Shown piece after piece: positions 1 through 9,531 of a stretch of 64,000 bases of DNA. This stretch comes from Trochalopteron elliotii. Taxonomy: Eukaryota > Chordata > Aves > Passeriformes > Leiothrichidae. The position numbers and the translations under genes were made by a program. Under the pieces are notes generated by a model. The model was not told the DNA's origin. It was given only the letters and a program-made list of their open reading frames with translations, and made no database searches. The stretch lies in contig JANPWX010000247.1 in the NCBI GenBank assembly GCA_024734555.1, forward strand, positions 3,098,593 to 3,162,592, in the 5' to 3' direction. Within the stretch, counting starts at the first letter, position 1. Each line of letters starts with the position of its first letter.

Positions 1-3000
1 AGTCACCAGTGCTTGCATCTCCAGTGCAGTTGAAGAAAAGGAAGCATTCATCAAGCCCTTCATTTCTCATTCCTCAAACAGAAGGCTGTTTACATCATGC
101 CAGCAAATGATTACCCTCTGCTGCTGTTGTTGTGCTACCTATTGGAAAAGGTGAAGAGGTTATGTTTTGAAATTCCATGGAGATGTTGATTAAGGAAACA
201 AAGGAAGCTGGTTCTTAACACCCAGCGCCCTCCCTCCCTTCTCCCCTGCTCCCCCCCACTCCCCCAAGAAAAATAGGAAGCAAGCATCATCACACTCCCA
301 TTTCTGACATGAGAAATGAGTTTTTCTTGGAGAGGACAATGAATTCAAAGCTCAAACTGCTTACATATATCGAGTGAGAACCATAGGATCTAAGCACTTT
401 CCTCTCCAACTGAGTCATGTCTTTAGGTCGTTTCTGTGGCTTTCAGTCCTTATCTAGTTGTTATCTGACAGTTGACCTGGGGGAGCATGGATCTCAGATT
501 TCTTTGGCTTCTTTTTAGGTCTTCATTAACTATACCTAAAAAAACAAAGTTATTCCATCTGCATGGAAATCTGCAAAATTGTAACTTTGTGAATGACTTC
601 CTACTGGACTGTCATTGGAAAAAAGGGATCCATAAACTGAAAAAAGATGGGTAACTACTATTTTAGCCATTGAATATGCTCAGAACTGCAAGTTATCATA
701 CAATCTTTTTAGGGTATTTGTCAAGAACATGACTCAATTTAACAACTCATGAATCTTTGAAACTTGGAGGTAAAGTCTTTGACTCTAAAAGAAGACAAAT
801 GAAAAGTAGAATTTGGCTTATAGGAAAATAACTGAGCACAAAATTGTTGTGGTGATTTCCATGCTTTATTTTAGACCAGTTTGTCACCAGACCTTTTCTT
901 TTCTTTTTCATTAAATTTTTTGCATTTTACAGCTCCTGAAGAACAGACTTTTGTTCTCCAGTGGTTTAGTCTAGTATCTGGACCTAGATACTTGCTTAGA
1001 GAATTATTTCACGTGTATGTAATACAGGAAACTCCATTCAGTTTGGGCAGGATCAACAAGGTCTTTCCTTCCTTTTCAAAACTGCTGTGTAAACAGCTCA
1101 AACCTTCCATCTGTGTGATAGCTTTACTTCTCTTTCTCTTTCCTCAAGCTCTTTAAGTTTGGTAGATCTTCAGTGCCTTTTCTGTCTTGGAAGACGATTT
1201 CTTGCTTTCTTTTCATTCATATCTATCTCTAGTACACCAGAGATTTCATCCTTTCTCAGAGTGATAAACCTCTACCAAGTACATTACATTGGATTTCTTT
1301 TATTTCTGCCATGCACTTTTTAATTAATACTGGGGTTTTTTTCCATGCGGACATGAAGTGTGGCTGCCTTTCCTTCTTATCCTGTGCAAGTTGTACAAGT
1401 ACCTGACATAGTCTGAGTTCTACCCCGACATCTATTTCCTCTCTGTTCCACTTGCATTACTTCTACAAAGGTGGATACCAGCACAGAAAATCCCTTATCC
1501 TTAATTTTGTCCTACAGAAGAATATTTGGTTCTGCAATGTTTCTGTTTCCAGGCAGCCTCTCTAAAGAGGCTAATTTTAACATGAAAGATCCAATGTAAT
1601 AATTAAAAAAAAATCTATGTGAATATTTAAAGTGGAATACAGCTGAGTTTATTTATAAAACTGTCCCAGTTCTATATGCAGAGAAAAGGAGTAGTTATAT
1701 CTATATGGTCAGGCCAAAGTTTATATTTTCATTTTAAAAAAGATAAAACTTAATCTAATATTTTTTCTCATTATTTTGACATTTTTTTTTTAACTTAAAA
1801 GCACAATCAAAATTTTCAAGCTCTTTGGAGTATCATTGCCTCTAGTCACTCTGTCTGTGTTTGACATGAGTTTTCTATATGTTTCTAAAATGCGTTAATT
1901 CAGAGATTACAACTATAAAATACCATGTATATATGAGGAAGATTTTTTTATTGATAAAAGAGAGCCAGGTCTTGAAAATATAAAGTATTTAATAAGACGG
2001 CAAAGAAATACAGTGAGTAAAGCTTCCATATTTATGCCCAAGTTGGAAAATACAAAAAGGAGAGATGAAAGGACTCTCTTGGTCCTCTGGCTCTTGGTAT
2101 AGAAGATAGTTCTGTTTTGCCTGTTTGGCAGAGCAACTTTCCCCTAGTAAAGGGCAGAGTCACCCCTAGTAATTCTGGAGGTAAGAAAAATGAACAGGTT
2201 CCTTATCTAGTAATTACACTGTCAAAATTTTAAATAATCCTGCTGAAAAACCCAAGGAGTTTGAATGGAATACCTAATTTCAAAGGCACACCTTTAAAGT
2301 GATAAGAATCAAGAATATGAACAAAAAAATATCTATGAATGCTTGCTGATGAATTAGCTGCCTGTTATACAAATCTTTCATCCTTTGATTTTGTTATATA
2401 ATGTATATATTTTATTCAGGATAACATAGTAACCCAAACAGTGTGTAAAAAATCCTAATCCCATAAGACCCTATCTGAAATACCTGTAAGTACTTTGAAC
2501 ATGATTTGGCAGAGCAGAACAGGCATTTTAAACATGAAACCTCTTTTATAGCAGTACTCTAGCTACCCTGTTAGTCATAAGGATTTTGAACACCTGGGAA
2601 TTGTGTACAGACATTTGGTTTGTCATTAGCACAATACAACAGTACTTTTCTTATTTCTAACCAGTGTTCATATGCTATTCATTTGGCAGTTTAGCTACAC
2701 TTTGCTCTGTTTCTGATTCTAGACTTCAGGTGCATGGTAACTTATGGCTAAGACTCTAACTTCTGCATAGGACTCTGCTAGGTTTTATGATCCCACATTA
2801 GGTAATTCACACCACTGATGATGATGATGTTATGAACAGCCAGCATAAAATGAACACATGATTAAGTCACAGACATTGACAATAAAAAGAAAATCGTATT
2901 TGCTCTAGACATGTCTAGATAGTTACAGCAGACTCTATTGAAAACAGGACTGTTTGGAAAGTATTTTAAATCTTAACTTCTGTCAGGTAAGTATTTAAAG

Positions 3001-4870
3001 GCAAAGAACTTTGCAAGTGCAAATTCATGATCTCTATAAATAGGAGTATATAGGTGGTGGGACTGTTTTACAGCCAGACCTTCAGAAGTATCAGTGGGGA
3101 AACAACTATATGCCAGTAGAGAAAGTTTAATGTCTTAACAATCATATACTATATTTCTACATCTGGAACCAGTAAACAACCTGAATTAAGCCTAGGTTAG
3201 GTAGTTTAGGATTTCTGATGACATTTTTTCCTCATGTTTAAGCTGGATTTTCAACCTCCTCGAAGAAGAATGATCAGACTCTGAAACAGTGTCGAATTCC
3301 CAAATCCCTTTCAGAAACCATTTTAGAAGTCATTCACACTACATAGCAAATCACAAAGAGGTACAGATTATTCCATACCAATACCTGGAGACTTTCTTCC
3401 TCTACACCTGAGAAGTTCAGAGATGGAATTGGTTTGTGCACTACTTCAGCACTTATAGAAACAGATTTAGATTCAGTGACAGGCAGAGTACTGATGTGAC
3501 TTCTTTGGAGACTGTTGACTTCCTCTAAGTCAGAATGACAATCCCCTTTCAATATTTGAAAATAAAATGAAGTTAAAATAGAAATAACTAGGAAAAAAAT
3601 ATGTAAGCAAAAGAATACAATATGCACTACCAATGTAAGTAGGTAACTATGTCAGTATACCCCGAGAAGAACAAAAGGAAAACCAACATTTTGATAATGA
3701 GGTAACCATTATTACTGAAAGTTTGTTAATACATAAAGAACATTCCTATATCCTGTGTTAGGACTTAAATCAATTAGCATTATGGTAAGAGAGGCATGAG
3801 AATAAAAATGTACAGACACGCAAGGGATTTGACGGGGGGATCTAGATCATTCATTCTTCCAGGCTGTAAATGTTACATTTTTGCCTTTCTTAACCCCCAA
3901 ATTTTATAAAAGTCAATAGCTAGGAGCACTGCATATCAAAGATGTATCAGCATGTTTCTGGCAAGGAGTAAGACAAAGATAAAAGTGGAAACATGTGGTG
4001 AACAGCCTCAAGGGCTGGTCCTGACCCCTCGCTTAAACATGGCCAAAACAGACAGCATGCCACAGTGTTTAGTTTGTCTTAATTAATTCATGATGGATGA
4101 TAAGAGAATGATCTTCTTTCTCTCTTTCCATCTCTCTGATCACACATTCACACCTATCTCCATTTTCTCTTCAAATGATGCTACTGCATTTAGGGCAAAA
4201 TCTTCCTACTCTACTGCTTCTGTCATTTAGAACAGCATTTCTGTATTTCTTTACCTCATTAATTCATAAAATCAACTGAAAATCTCTTTTTTTCAGGCCA
4301 GTTAGGTTGAGCTTTTTTCTTTATTGACCTACTAACGCCTTATTTCCCTATCTATGAGTGCTCATATCAAAACGTGTAGATGTCACCACCAAATTTTGCA
4401 TAAGCATAGTGCCTTTTAACCTAAAATAGTGGGGTTTTTTTAAGAACAGAGTAAAAAATACTGTGTAAAAAGTGTGTTAAATGCACTCTTACAGCTATCA
4501 GCCCAGCCCATAAAATTGTTTCCACTTCTTTATCATGTGTAGAAACATTCTATCATATAAATTATGGCAGATTAGTAAACTGAGATTTGAAAGATATTAC
4601 CTAAATGAAGCTGGATTTTATGATCAAAATCATCAACTATTTGAGAACATCTTCAGTACATGCTTCTAAACTGATTCATTATCAGAATTTATTGCTTGAT
4701 TTTCAAAGTGGTACAGTCCCACAAACTAGCAGATATCTCAGTTATCTGTGCACTTATTTGTTTAGATAGGTAAATAACTTACTAGGTCATTTGCATGCTG
4801 ATTATTTTGCATATATACTTCCATGCATTCTTATCTTGATTGTCAAATTCTCTTTGGTATTGATGAACAC
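1..4870. other. Unique AT-rich DNA, intronic or intergenic
   Basis: Single-copy-looking sequence with no recognisable transposon. It holds one candidate coding exon on the minus strand (3385-3545, listed separately) and a weaker exon-like segment on the plus strand (933-1014, see findings). Small low-complexity spots include a (GAT)4 run near 2818-2830 and short A or T runs. No CpG island and no tRNA-like or rRNA-like sequence was seen. Confidence 0.7.
3385..3545 (-). CDS. Candidate internal coding exon, gene not recognised
   Basis: On the minus strand a 161-base open segment is bounded by an AG (acceptor at 3547-3546, after a T-rich stretch) and ends CTCCAG followed by GTATTG (donor GT at 3384-3383). 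It encodes 53 full codons plus two leading bases. The peptide is hydrophilic and rich in Ser, Glu and Val; it includes DLEEVNSLQRSHIS and AEVVHKPIPSLNFSG. It is more base-balanced than the very AT-rich flanks, as real exons often are. A stronger acceptor (ttttttcctag) lies 42 bases further upstream, ending at 3588, and keeps the same frame, so the exon could begin at 3587. I do not recognise the protein family and no partner exon is evident in the window. A chance open frame remains possible. If real, the window sits inside a gene transcribed from the minus strand. Confidence 0.3.
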
Positions 4871-4994
4871 GAATCATGTAATCATTTGAGTTAGAAAGGA
4901 CCATAAAGATCATCTGGTTCCAACACCCATGTCATGGGCAGGGACAGTTTCCACAAGACCAGGTTGTTCAGAGTCCCATCTAACCTGGCCTTGA

Positions 4995-5285
4995 NNNNNN
5001 NNNNNNNNNNNNNNNNNNNNNNNNNNNNNNNNNNNNNNNNNNNNNNNNNNNNNNNNNNNNNNNNNNNNNNNNNNNNNNNNNNNNNNNNNNNNNNNNNNNN
5101 NNNNNNNNNNNNNNNNNNNNNNNNNNNNNNNNNNNNNNNNNNNNNNNNNNNNNNNNNNNNNNNNNNNNNNNNNNNNNNNNNNNNNNNNNNNNNNNNNNNN
5201 NNNNNNNNNNNNNNNNNNNNNNNNNNNNNNNNNNNNNNNNNNNNNNNNNNNNNNNNNNNNNNNNNNNNNNNNNNNNNNNNNNNNN
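4995..5285. other. Assembly gap, 291 N
   Basis: An uninterrupted run of N inside a CR1 copy. Its length is close to the CR1 segment expected between the two flanking pieces, so it could be an estimated gap size. No sequence is available here. Confidence 0.99.
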
Positions 5286-5289
5286 TTTG

Positions 5290-5311
5290 CTAAACCACGC
5301 TCTTCCGACCT
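5290..5311 (+). other. Degraded Illumina adapter-like copy
   Basis: Aligned without gaps to the adapter end at 5358-5379, this 22-base segment matches 19 of 22 positions, including 'acgctcttccga'. It lies immediately after the N run. It looks like an error-containing copy of the same adapter and is not genomic DNA. Confidence 0.75.
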
Positions 5312-5357
5312 CTCGTAGTATACGTTGGCTGATCACCGTATGGTCCGGCAACGTATG

Positions 5358-5379
5358 CTACACGACGCTCTTCCGATCT
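5358..5379 (+). other. Illumina read-1 adapter end (contaminant)
   Basis: Positions 5360-5379 read acacgacgctcttccgatct, the 3' end of the standard Illumina TruSeq read-1 adapter. With the two preceding bases the full 22-base partial read-1 sequence used in 10x Chromium libraries is present. This is sequencing-library DNA left in the assembly at the edge of a gap, not part of the bird genome. Confidence 0.95.
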
Positions 5380-5425
5380 CATATACTCAGGGCTTTTGAA
5401 ATATGAGATCCGCCTCGCCTCGTGT

Positions 5426-5465
5426 CTCCTCTCCTCTCCTCTCCTCTCCTCTCCTCTCCTCTCCT
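5426..5465 (+). repeat. (CTCCT)n pentanucleotide repeat, 8 units
   Basis: Eight perfect CTCCT units in a row, directly between the adapter-bearing sequence and the resumption of CR1. In CR1 consensus this spot has a pyrimidine stretch of the type 'cttctcttctcc', so the array may be a real expansion of it. It could also have been created by misassembly. Confidence 0.9.
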
Positions 5466-5758
5466 CTTCACTGAACAACCCCAAACTTCTCAGCCTGTCT
5501 TCACATAGGAGAGGTGCTCCTGCCTTCTGATCATCTTCATGGCTCTCCTCTGGGCTCACTCCATCAGGTCAGTGTCTTATGTTTGACATCACAGAGGTGT
5601 GGGTACAGCACTCCAGGTGGGATCTCACAATAAGGTAGCAGAGGGGCAGAATCACTGCCCTTGACCTGCTGGCCATGCTTCTTTTCGAGTAGTCCAGGAT
5701 ACAGTTGGATTTCTGAGATGCACAGATTTCCAGGTCGTGTTGAGCTTCTTGTCAACAT

Positions 5759-7040
5759 ATCATAAGGGTTTCAGTTAATGAGGAAAATCCATTTGCCTCT
5801 GTTTCTGTAAATTTCTTCTTGCAGGGAAACTTCAATTTGTTTTTGTAGCTTGGGCACTAGATTGTGGACTTTCTGATTATGGTACTGAACCTCGTGCTTT
5901 TTTTTTTTTTTAAGCGTAAGGAAAAGAATACAACATTCTTACAATCTTTCCTCATAACAGTTCCCAGTGTTTGGAGTTAATGGGTCACTGGTGTTATTTA
6001 CAGTATTGAACAGTTCACTGATGCAAAGAAATATATTATTTTCTTTCAGACATGGCAAAAGTAGATGAATAGAAAAGCTCTTGTTCACTGACACTTAACC
6101 ATACTGTCTTCTACCAGTCATGCAAGAAATACATTTAATATTTTTTTCAAAAGGAATCAACAGAATAATATTACTAGACAAACCAACATTTAATGCTGGT
6201 TTCCCTTCCATTCCTAGATCTGTCAGTGAATTACTGCTTAGCCCTGTAGATGAAGTTTTTTAGCTAATGTACACTGAGCTTTATTGAGGCATTTAAAGTT
6301 TTGATAACACAATTTGCTTAAATGTTTATGCAACATGTTCTGCTTTGATTTTATAAAATATATAAGAACATATTGTACTTAATGTTAGGGCAAGCAGCAG
6401 AATGTTAAGAAAGCTGTTTTGAATATTACTTTGCCAAATGTTAAAACTTTCATTTTCACCTCTTTTTGTTCTTTTTTTCTTCTTTTTAATTTGTGAAGAA
6501 ATATAGCTATTAAAATCTGGAATAGCCAAATTATGTGCTCATGTCTGTGACGGCCATGTATCAGTGAAATGGCCCTTTAGTGTTGTGTTATGGATTAGTT
6601 TAAGAGAACATATTAATTCCAATGAAACGAGATATCAAAAAAGTAAAATCACTGAACATTCTTACATAATGCCACAATCCTGAAAATTTCCAACTTGTGA
6701 TTTTCTTGATGTCTGATGGATTGAATAAAAATTACTCAAATATGTAAAACTATTCAGAGACTTATTTTGTTCAGCAGCAGAGTCTCAATCCTTAAACAAT
6801 GTTAAAATTATACTCCAAAAGTCTTGTTTGATGTTCTCTCTTTTGTAGGAACTCTATCTCTAACCATTCAGTTTAAGGAATGATAACTGAAAATCATGTC
6901 TGAGGCTGACTTTGTAAAATGGTCAATAATGAGCAATCTGTTACAGTAGTCATATTTTAAAACGATTATTACAAAATAATTATTATTTTGTAATAATCAT
7001 TATTACAATATTGTTTTAAAATAATGAAAACCCACACTTT
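5759..7040. other. Unique AT-rich DNA
   Basis: No gene or recognised repeat. It contains a T run at 5900-5912 and, at its right end, the strong AT palindrome listed separately. Short open frames on the minus strand here (for example one of 67 codons ending near 6326) have lysine and phenylalanine runs typical of chance frames. Confidence 0.65.
6954..7022. repeat. AT-rich palindrome / cruciform-forming inverted repeat
   Basis: The core is a perfect 17-base inverted repeat (gattattacaaaataat at 6964-6980; its reverse complement at 6982-6998) with a one-base centre. Outside it a further 10-base pair of arms matches (attttaaaac at 6954-6963; gttttaaaat at 7013-7022). On the right the two arm segments are separated by 14 extra bases. 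The total arm length is therefore 27 bases with one asymmetric insertion. It ends 18 bases before the target-site duplication of the LTR at 7046. Confidence 0.95.
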
Positions 7041-7045
7041 AATGC
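7041..7045. repeat. Target-site duplication AATGC, left copy (LTR 1)
   Basis: AATGC immediately precedes the TG that opens the LTR and is repeated exactly after its closing CA at 8264-8268. Confidence 0.85.
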
Positions 7046-7342
7046 TGTGGTGGTGCATCCCACTTCCCCTTTCCAGGCTGTACTGAGGTTTGAGAAATGC
7101 TCGTTAGGTCTCGGCCTTGAAAATTAGCACCTGGGCTCAGCTCTTCCTGAACTCATCAGAAACACTCTCTGCTCCCAGGAACTGCTGAACAGTTCCTCTT
7201 TTCCTTATTAACAGCCTTGCCAAATACTGTTCTTGGCTGAAAGGAATAACATTCCTGTTGTCACACTTTCACACAATGTGTTGACTCAAACTGTAGTCAG
7301 GATGTGACATTGTTATGAGTAAAGCCCACTCTCTGTCGACCC

Positions 7343-7348
7343 TATAAA
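7343..7348 (+). promoter_or_regulatory. TATA box of solo LTR 1
   Basis: TATAAA sits about 300 bases into the LTR, followed some 30 bases on by a GC-richer stretch (gagctctcctggactgcag) where retroviral transcription would be expected to start. Activity today is unknown. Confidence 0.6.
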
Positions 7349-7619
7349 CAGTAGTCCAAAATGAGACCCTTGGAGCTCTCCTGGACTGCAGCAGGTATCC
7401 AGCAACCTCCTTCTGAGGGGAGGTATGAACCATTGGCCAATACCTCACTCCTTGCATCCCAACCCTTCACCCAGTGGGAGATGCAAAAGCATCCAAAGGG
7501 AATGTTCCACTGACATCTGAGGGGAATTTTTCGCAGGTATTTGACTTTCTGTCTGGGTCCATAAATGTGGGCATAGGCTATAGTAAACCTGGGAGAAATG
7601 CTGCTTTCTTTAATGTTTA

Positions 7620-7940
7620 AACATCTTGGATGCTGAAGTAAGTTAGGTCTGTAAATAAGCTTGTGACTTACGACTTAAATGCTGCTAAGTGTTGTTCTTC
7701 TGCTGGGAGGTTAAGTTCAACAGGAGTTACAAGCTAAGTGTTGCTAAGTGTTGTTATTTTGCTAAGTTGCTAAGTATAACTTTGAAGTTAGGTTAAATGC
7801 TGTTAAGTGTTATTCCCCTGTTAGAGAGTTGAAGTTAAGTTATAAATTAAGTTTAAGGTATAAATTAAGTTAGATATAAATTAAGTGTTATTCATTTGTT
7901 AAATTGTTAGGTTTAAGGTATAACTTAATTTAAAATACTG
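7620..7940 (+). repeat. AAGTTA/GCTAAGTG tandem-like array inside LTR 1
   Basis: Repeated variants of gctaagtgttgtt, aagttaagtt and ataaattaagtt occur with irregular spacing over about 320 bases. They look like degenerate minisatellite units within the LTR. Such arrays are known to vary in copy number between LTR copies. Confidence 0.75.
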
Positions 7941-8263
7941 TTGAGTGCTGTTAAACTCTTAGACCTTATTTCTTTTTATCCTTGCTCTTGCTATCCTTTG
8001 TCACAGGCGTCTAAATACACACTCACACACACACCCCACAGACCCCCCCTAGACAGTTTTTGGTTAATTTCTGTTTTGATTGTTTAGATTTTGTTTAGTT
8101 TTTTTTGTTTCTTGTTTTACCTTGGTGTTCCCTAACTCTCCTGTTAGTAGTACAGGGAATCTTCTCAATGAACTTTGTTGTGCTGTCGCTCAATATGAAA
8201 TCCGGCTTTTGCTGATACCCTTGCTGATGATTTTTGAGCAATCTCAAACACTCATTTGTAACA

Positions 8264-8268
8264 AATGC
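8264..8268. repeat. Target-site duplication AATGC, right copy (LTR 1)
   Basis: Exact match of the AATGC at 7041-7045, directly after the LTR's terminal CA. Confidence 0.85.
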
Positions 8269-9405
8269 TGACTTGAGTTTCATCTAATATGAGCATCAAA
8301 GTACTGTGTAAATGAGAAAAAGGAAGCAGATACAGGAGTTCCCAAGGAAAAGAGCATGTTTGGTTTACTTCTGTGACCCAACTGAAACAACAGTAACAAA
8401 ATAGTTCAGGATAGAATTTTTTATATTCTCTGCAAGATAATGGAGTAAGGAAACATGATAAAGAAGTCAAAGACATCTGAAGGTGAATTTAGAAAAGAAA
8501 TATGTGTCTATGACTTAGTTTTGGTAACATTCAGGCTGGATTCCACTGTTTTCATCAGGATTTATTTCCAATCACCTCTGTCATTTGGTTTATAATGTAA
8601 ACATTAATTACATGAGGTTATGTGGTAATTTCTAAATTATAAAATATATTTATACTTTTTCTTGTTGGCATTTAAAGATCTAATGGAAAGAAATTCCGTA
8701 CTAATCTATTTGTTTTAGGGATAAGTGGCTTTCAAATTTCTGAACGCAGAAAATATTTGAGCACAACTACAACCAAGGAAAAGAATGCAGTTTAGACACA
8801 ATTTTCAAGTTCCAAAATTAAAATTATCAGAAAAACAATTACATTTAAAAACTGATTCTTTATTTTTTTCAGTAATATTATATTTCTCAAATAGAATTTT
8901 TTTGCTTAGTAAGAGGAAGGCAGTTTACACATTGCTCCATTTATAAGTAAATTTGTGTCAACGAATTTTTTATAAGATAGTCAGCAAGTCAATCATCAGC
9001 TTCATTTTAAGATTAGACTACAGTTCTCCAATTCCTGGTATTGATGTTCAACCATCTTGAACTTCATTATAAAAGAATCTTTCCTTACATGCAAGTTAAA
9101 TTGGGAGCGACTGCTTTAGAATATTTATGCAGCAGGTGTTTCTATTTAATATCACTACTCATATAGTCTTTTGAATAGTCAGGAACTTTAATAGCCTTTT
9201 GTAGCATCTGCAAATGAATATTTCAAGTAACATATTGTTGCATTGTTTAGAAGATAATCATCAGATAATATTAGTGATCATATGGAATAACATCTGTTAG
9301 CATCAATCACTATAATTTTAAGCATTTGAAAAGCTCATGAAGAATTGGAAATCCTTCAAAACAAAGTGGTTCTTAATAATTTTTCTGGTCAACAAAATAA
9401 TAATA

Positions 9406-9502
9406 ATTAAAAAAAAGCCAAAAAAACCCAACCAAAAACAACAAGAGAAGTAGCCCAGGTAGCATTGTTTTGTTGTTTTTTTTGTTTTTTGTTTTTTTTA
9501 AT
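9406..9502. repeat. Imperfect foldback: A/C-rich arm facing T/G-rich arm
   Basis: An A/C-rich segment (9406-9446, attaaaaaaaa through caacaa) is followed after about 20 bases by a T/G-rich segment (about 9466-9502, ttgttttgttg through ttttttttaat). The second is an approximate reverse complement of the first. The RNA or single strand could form a long, bulged hairpin. Confidence 0.7.
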
Positions 9503-9508
9503 CTAATT

Positions 9509-9531
9509 TATATATATATATATATATATAT
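9509..9531 (+). repeat. (TA)n microsatellite, about 11 units
   Basis: Uninterrupted TA dinucleotides directly after the T-rich arm of the foldback. Confidence 0.9.

Larger units (their letters stand above)
4871..5758 (-). mobile_element. CR1 LINE, 5'-truncated, interrupted by assembly gap
   Basis: The left end (4871-4994) is the reverse complement of a CR1 3' end: degenerate octamer repeats, then the block corresponding to 'ccttaaagatcatctggttc' and 'ggcagggacag'. CR1 sequence resumes at about 5467 ('ctgaacaacccc', 'ggagaggtgctcc') and runs to about 5758. This orientation places the element on the minus strand. A run of N (4995-5285) and adapter-bearing sequence (5286 to about 5425) replace the middle, where CR1 consensus normally carries roughly 290 bases. 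The element is a dead retrotransposon fragment with no usable reading frame. Confidence 0.9.
7046..8263 (+). mobile_element. Solo LTR 1 of an avian endogenous retrovirus, 1218 bp
   Basis: The element begins TGTGGTGGTGCATCC, ends GTAACA, and is flanked by a perfect 5-bp duplication (AATGC). There is no second LTR, primer-binding site or gag/pol/env sequence next to it, so it is a solo LTR left by recombination between two LTRs. A TATAAA at 7343-7348 in a GC-richer promoter-like stretch supports the plus orientation (U3 then R). The middle (about 7620-7940) is a tandem-like stretch built on AAGTTA/GCTAAGTG motifs, followed by a CA-rich patch (about 8015-8040). The look is that of passerine ERV LTRs with TAAGTT-rich interiors; the exact family name needs a repeat library. 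The 5-bp duplication fits ERV1 or ERVL-type integration. Confidence 0.88.

Noticed and set aside
4934..5351. Open frames running through the N gap on both strands (119 and 123 codons)
   Set aside because: They consist mainly of N translated as X and are an artefact of the gap.
5290..5559. 89-codon minus-strand frame rich in Arg/Glu repeats
   Set aside because: The repeat is the translation of (CTCCT)n and the frame crosses the adapter and CR1.
7046..8263. Possibility of a complete provirus at LTR 1
   Set aside because: Unique DNA follows directly after the right target duplication, and no second LTR or retroviral gene is present.
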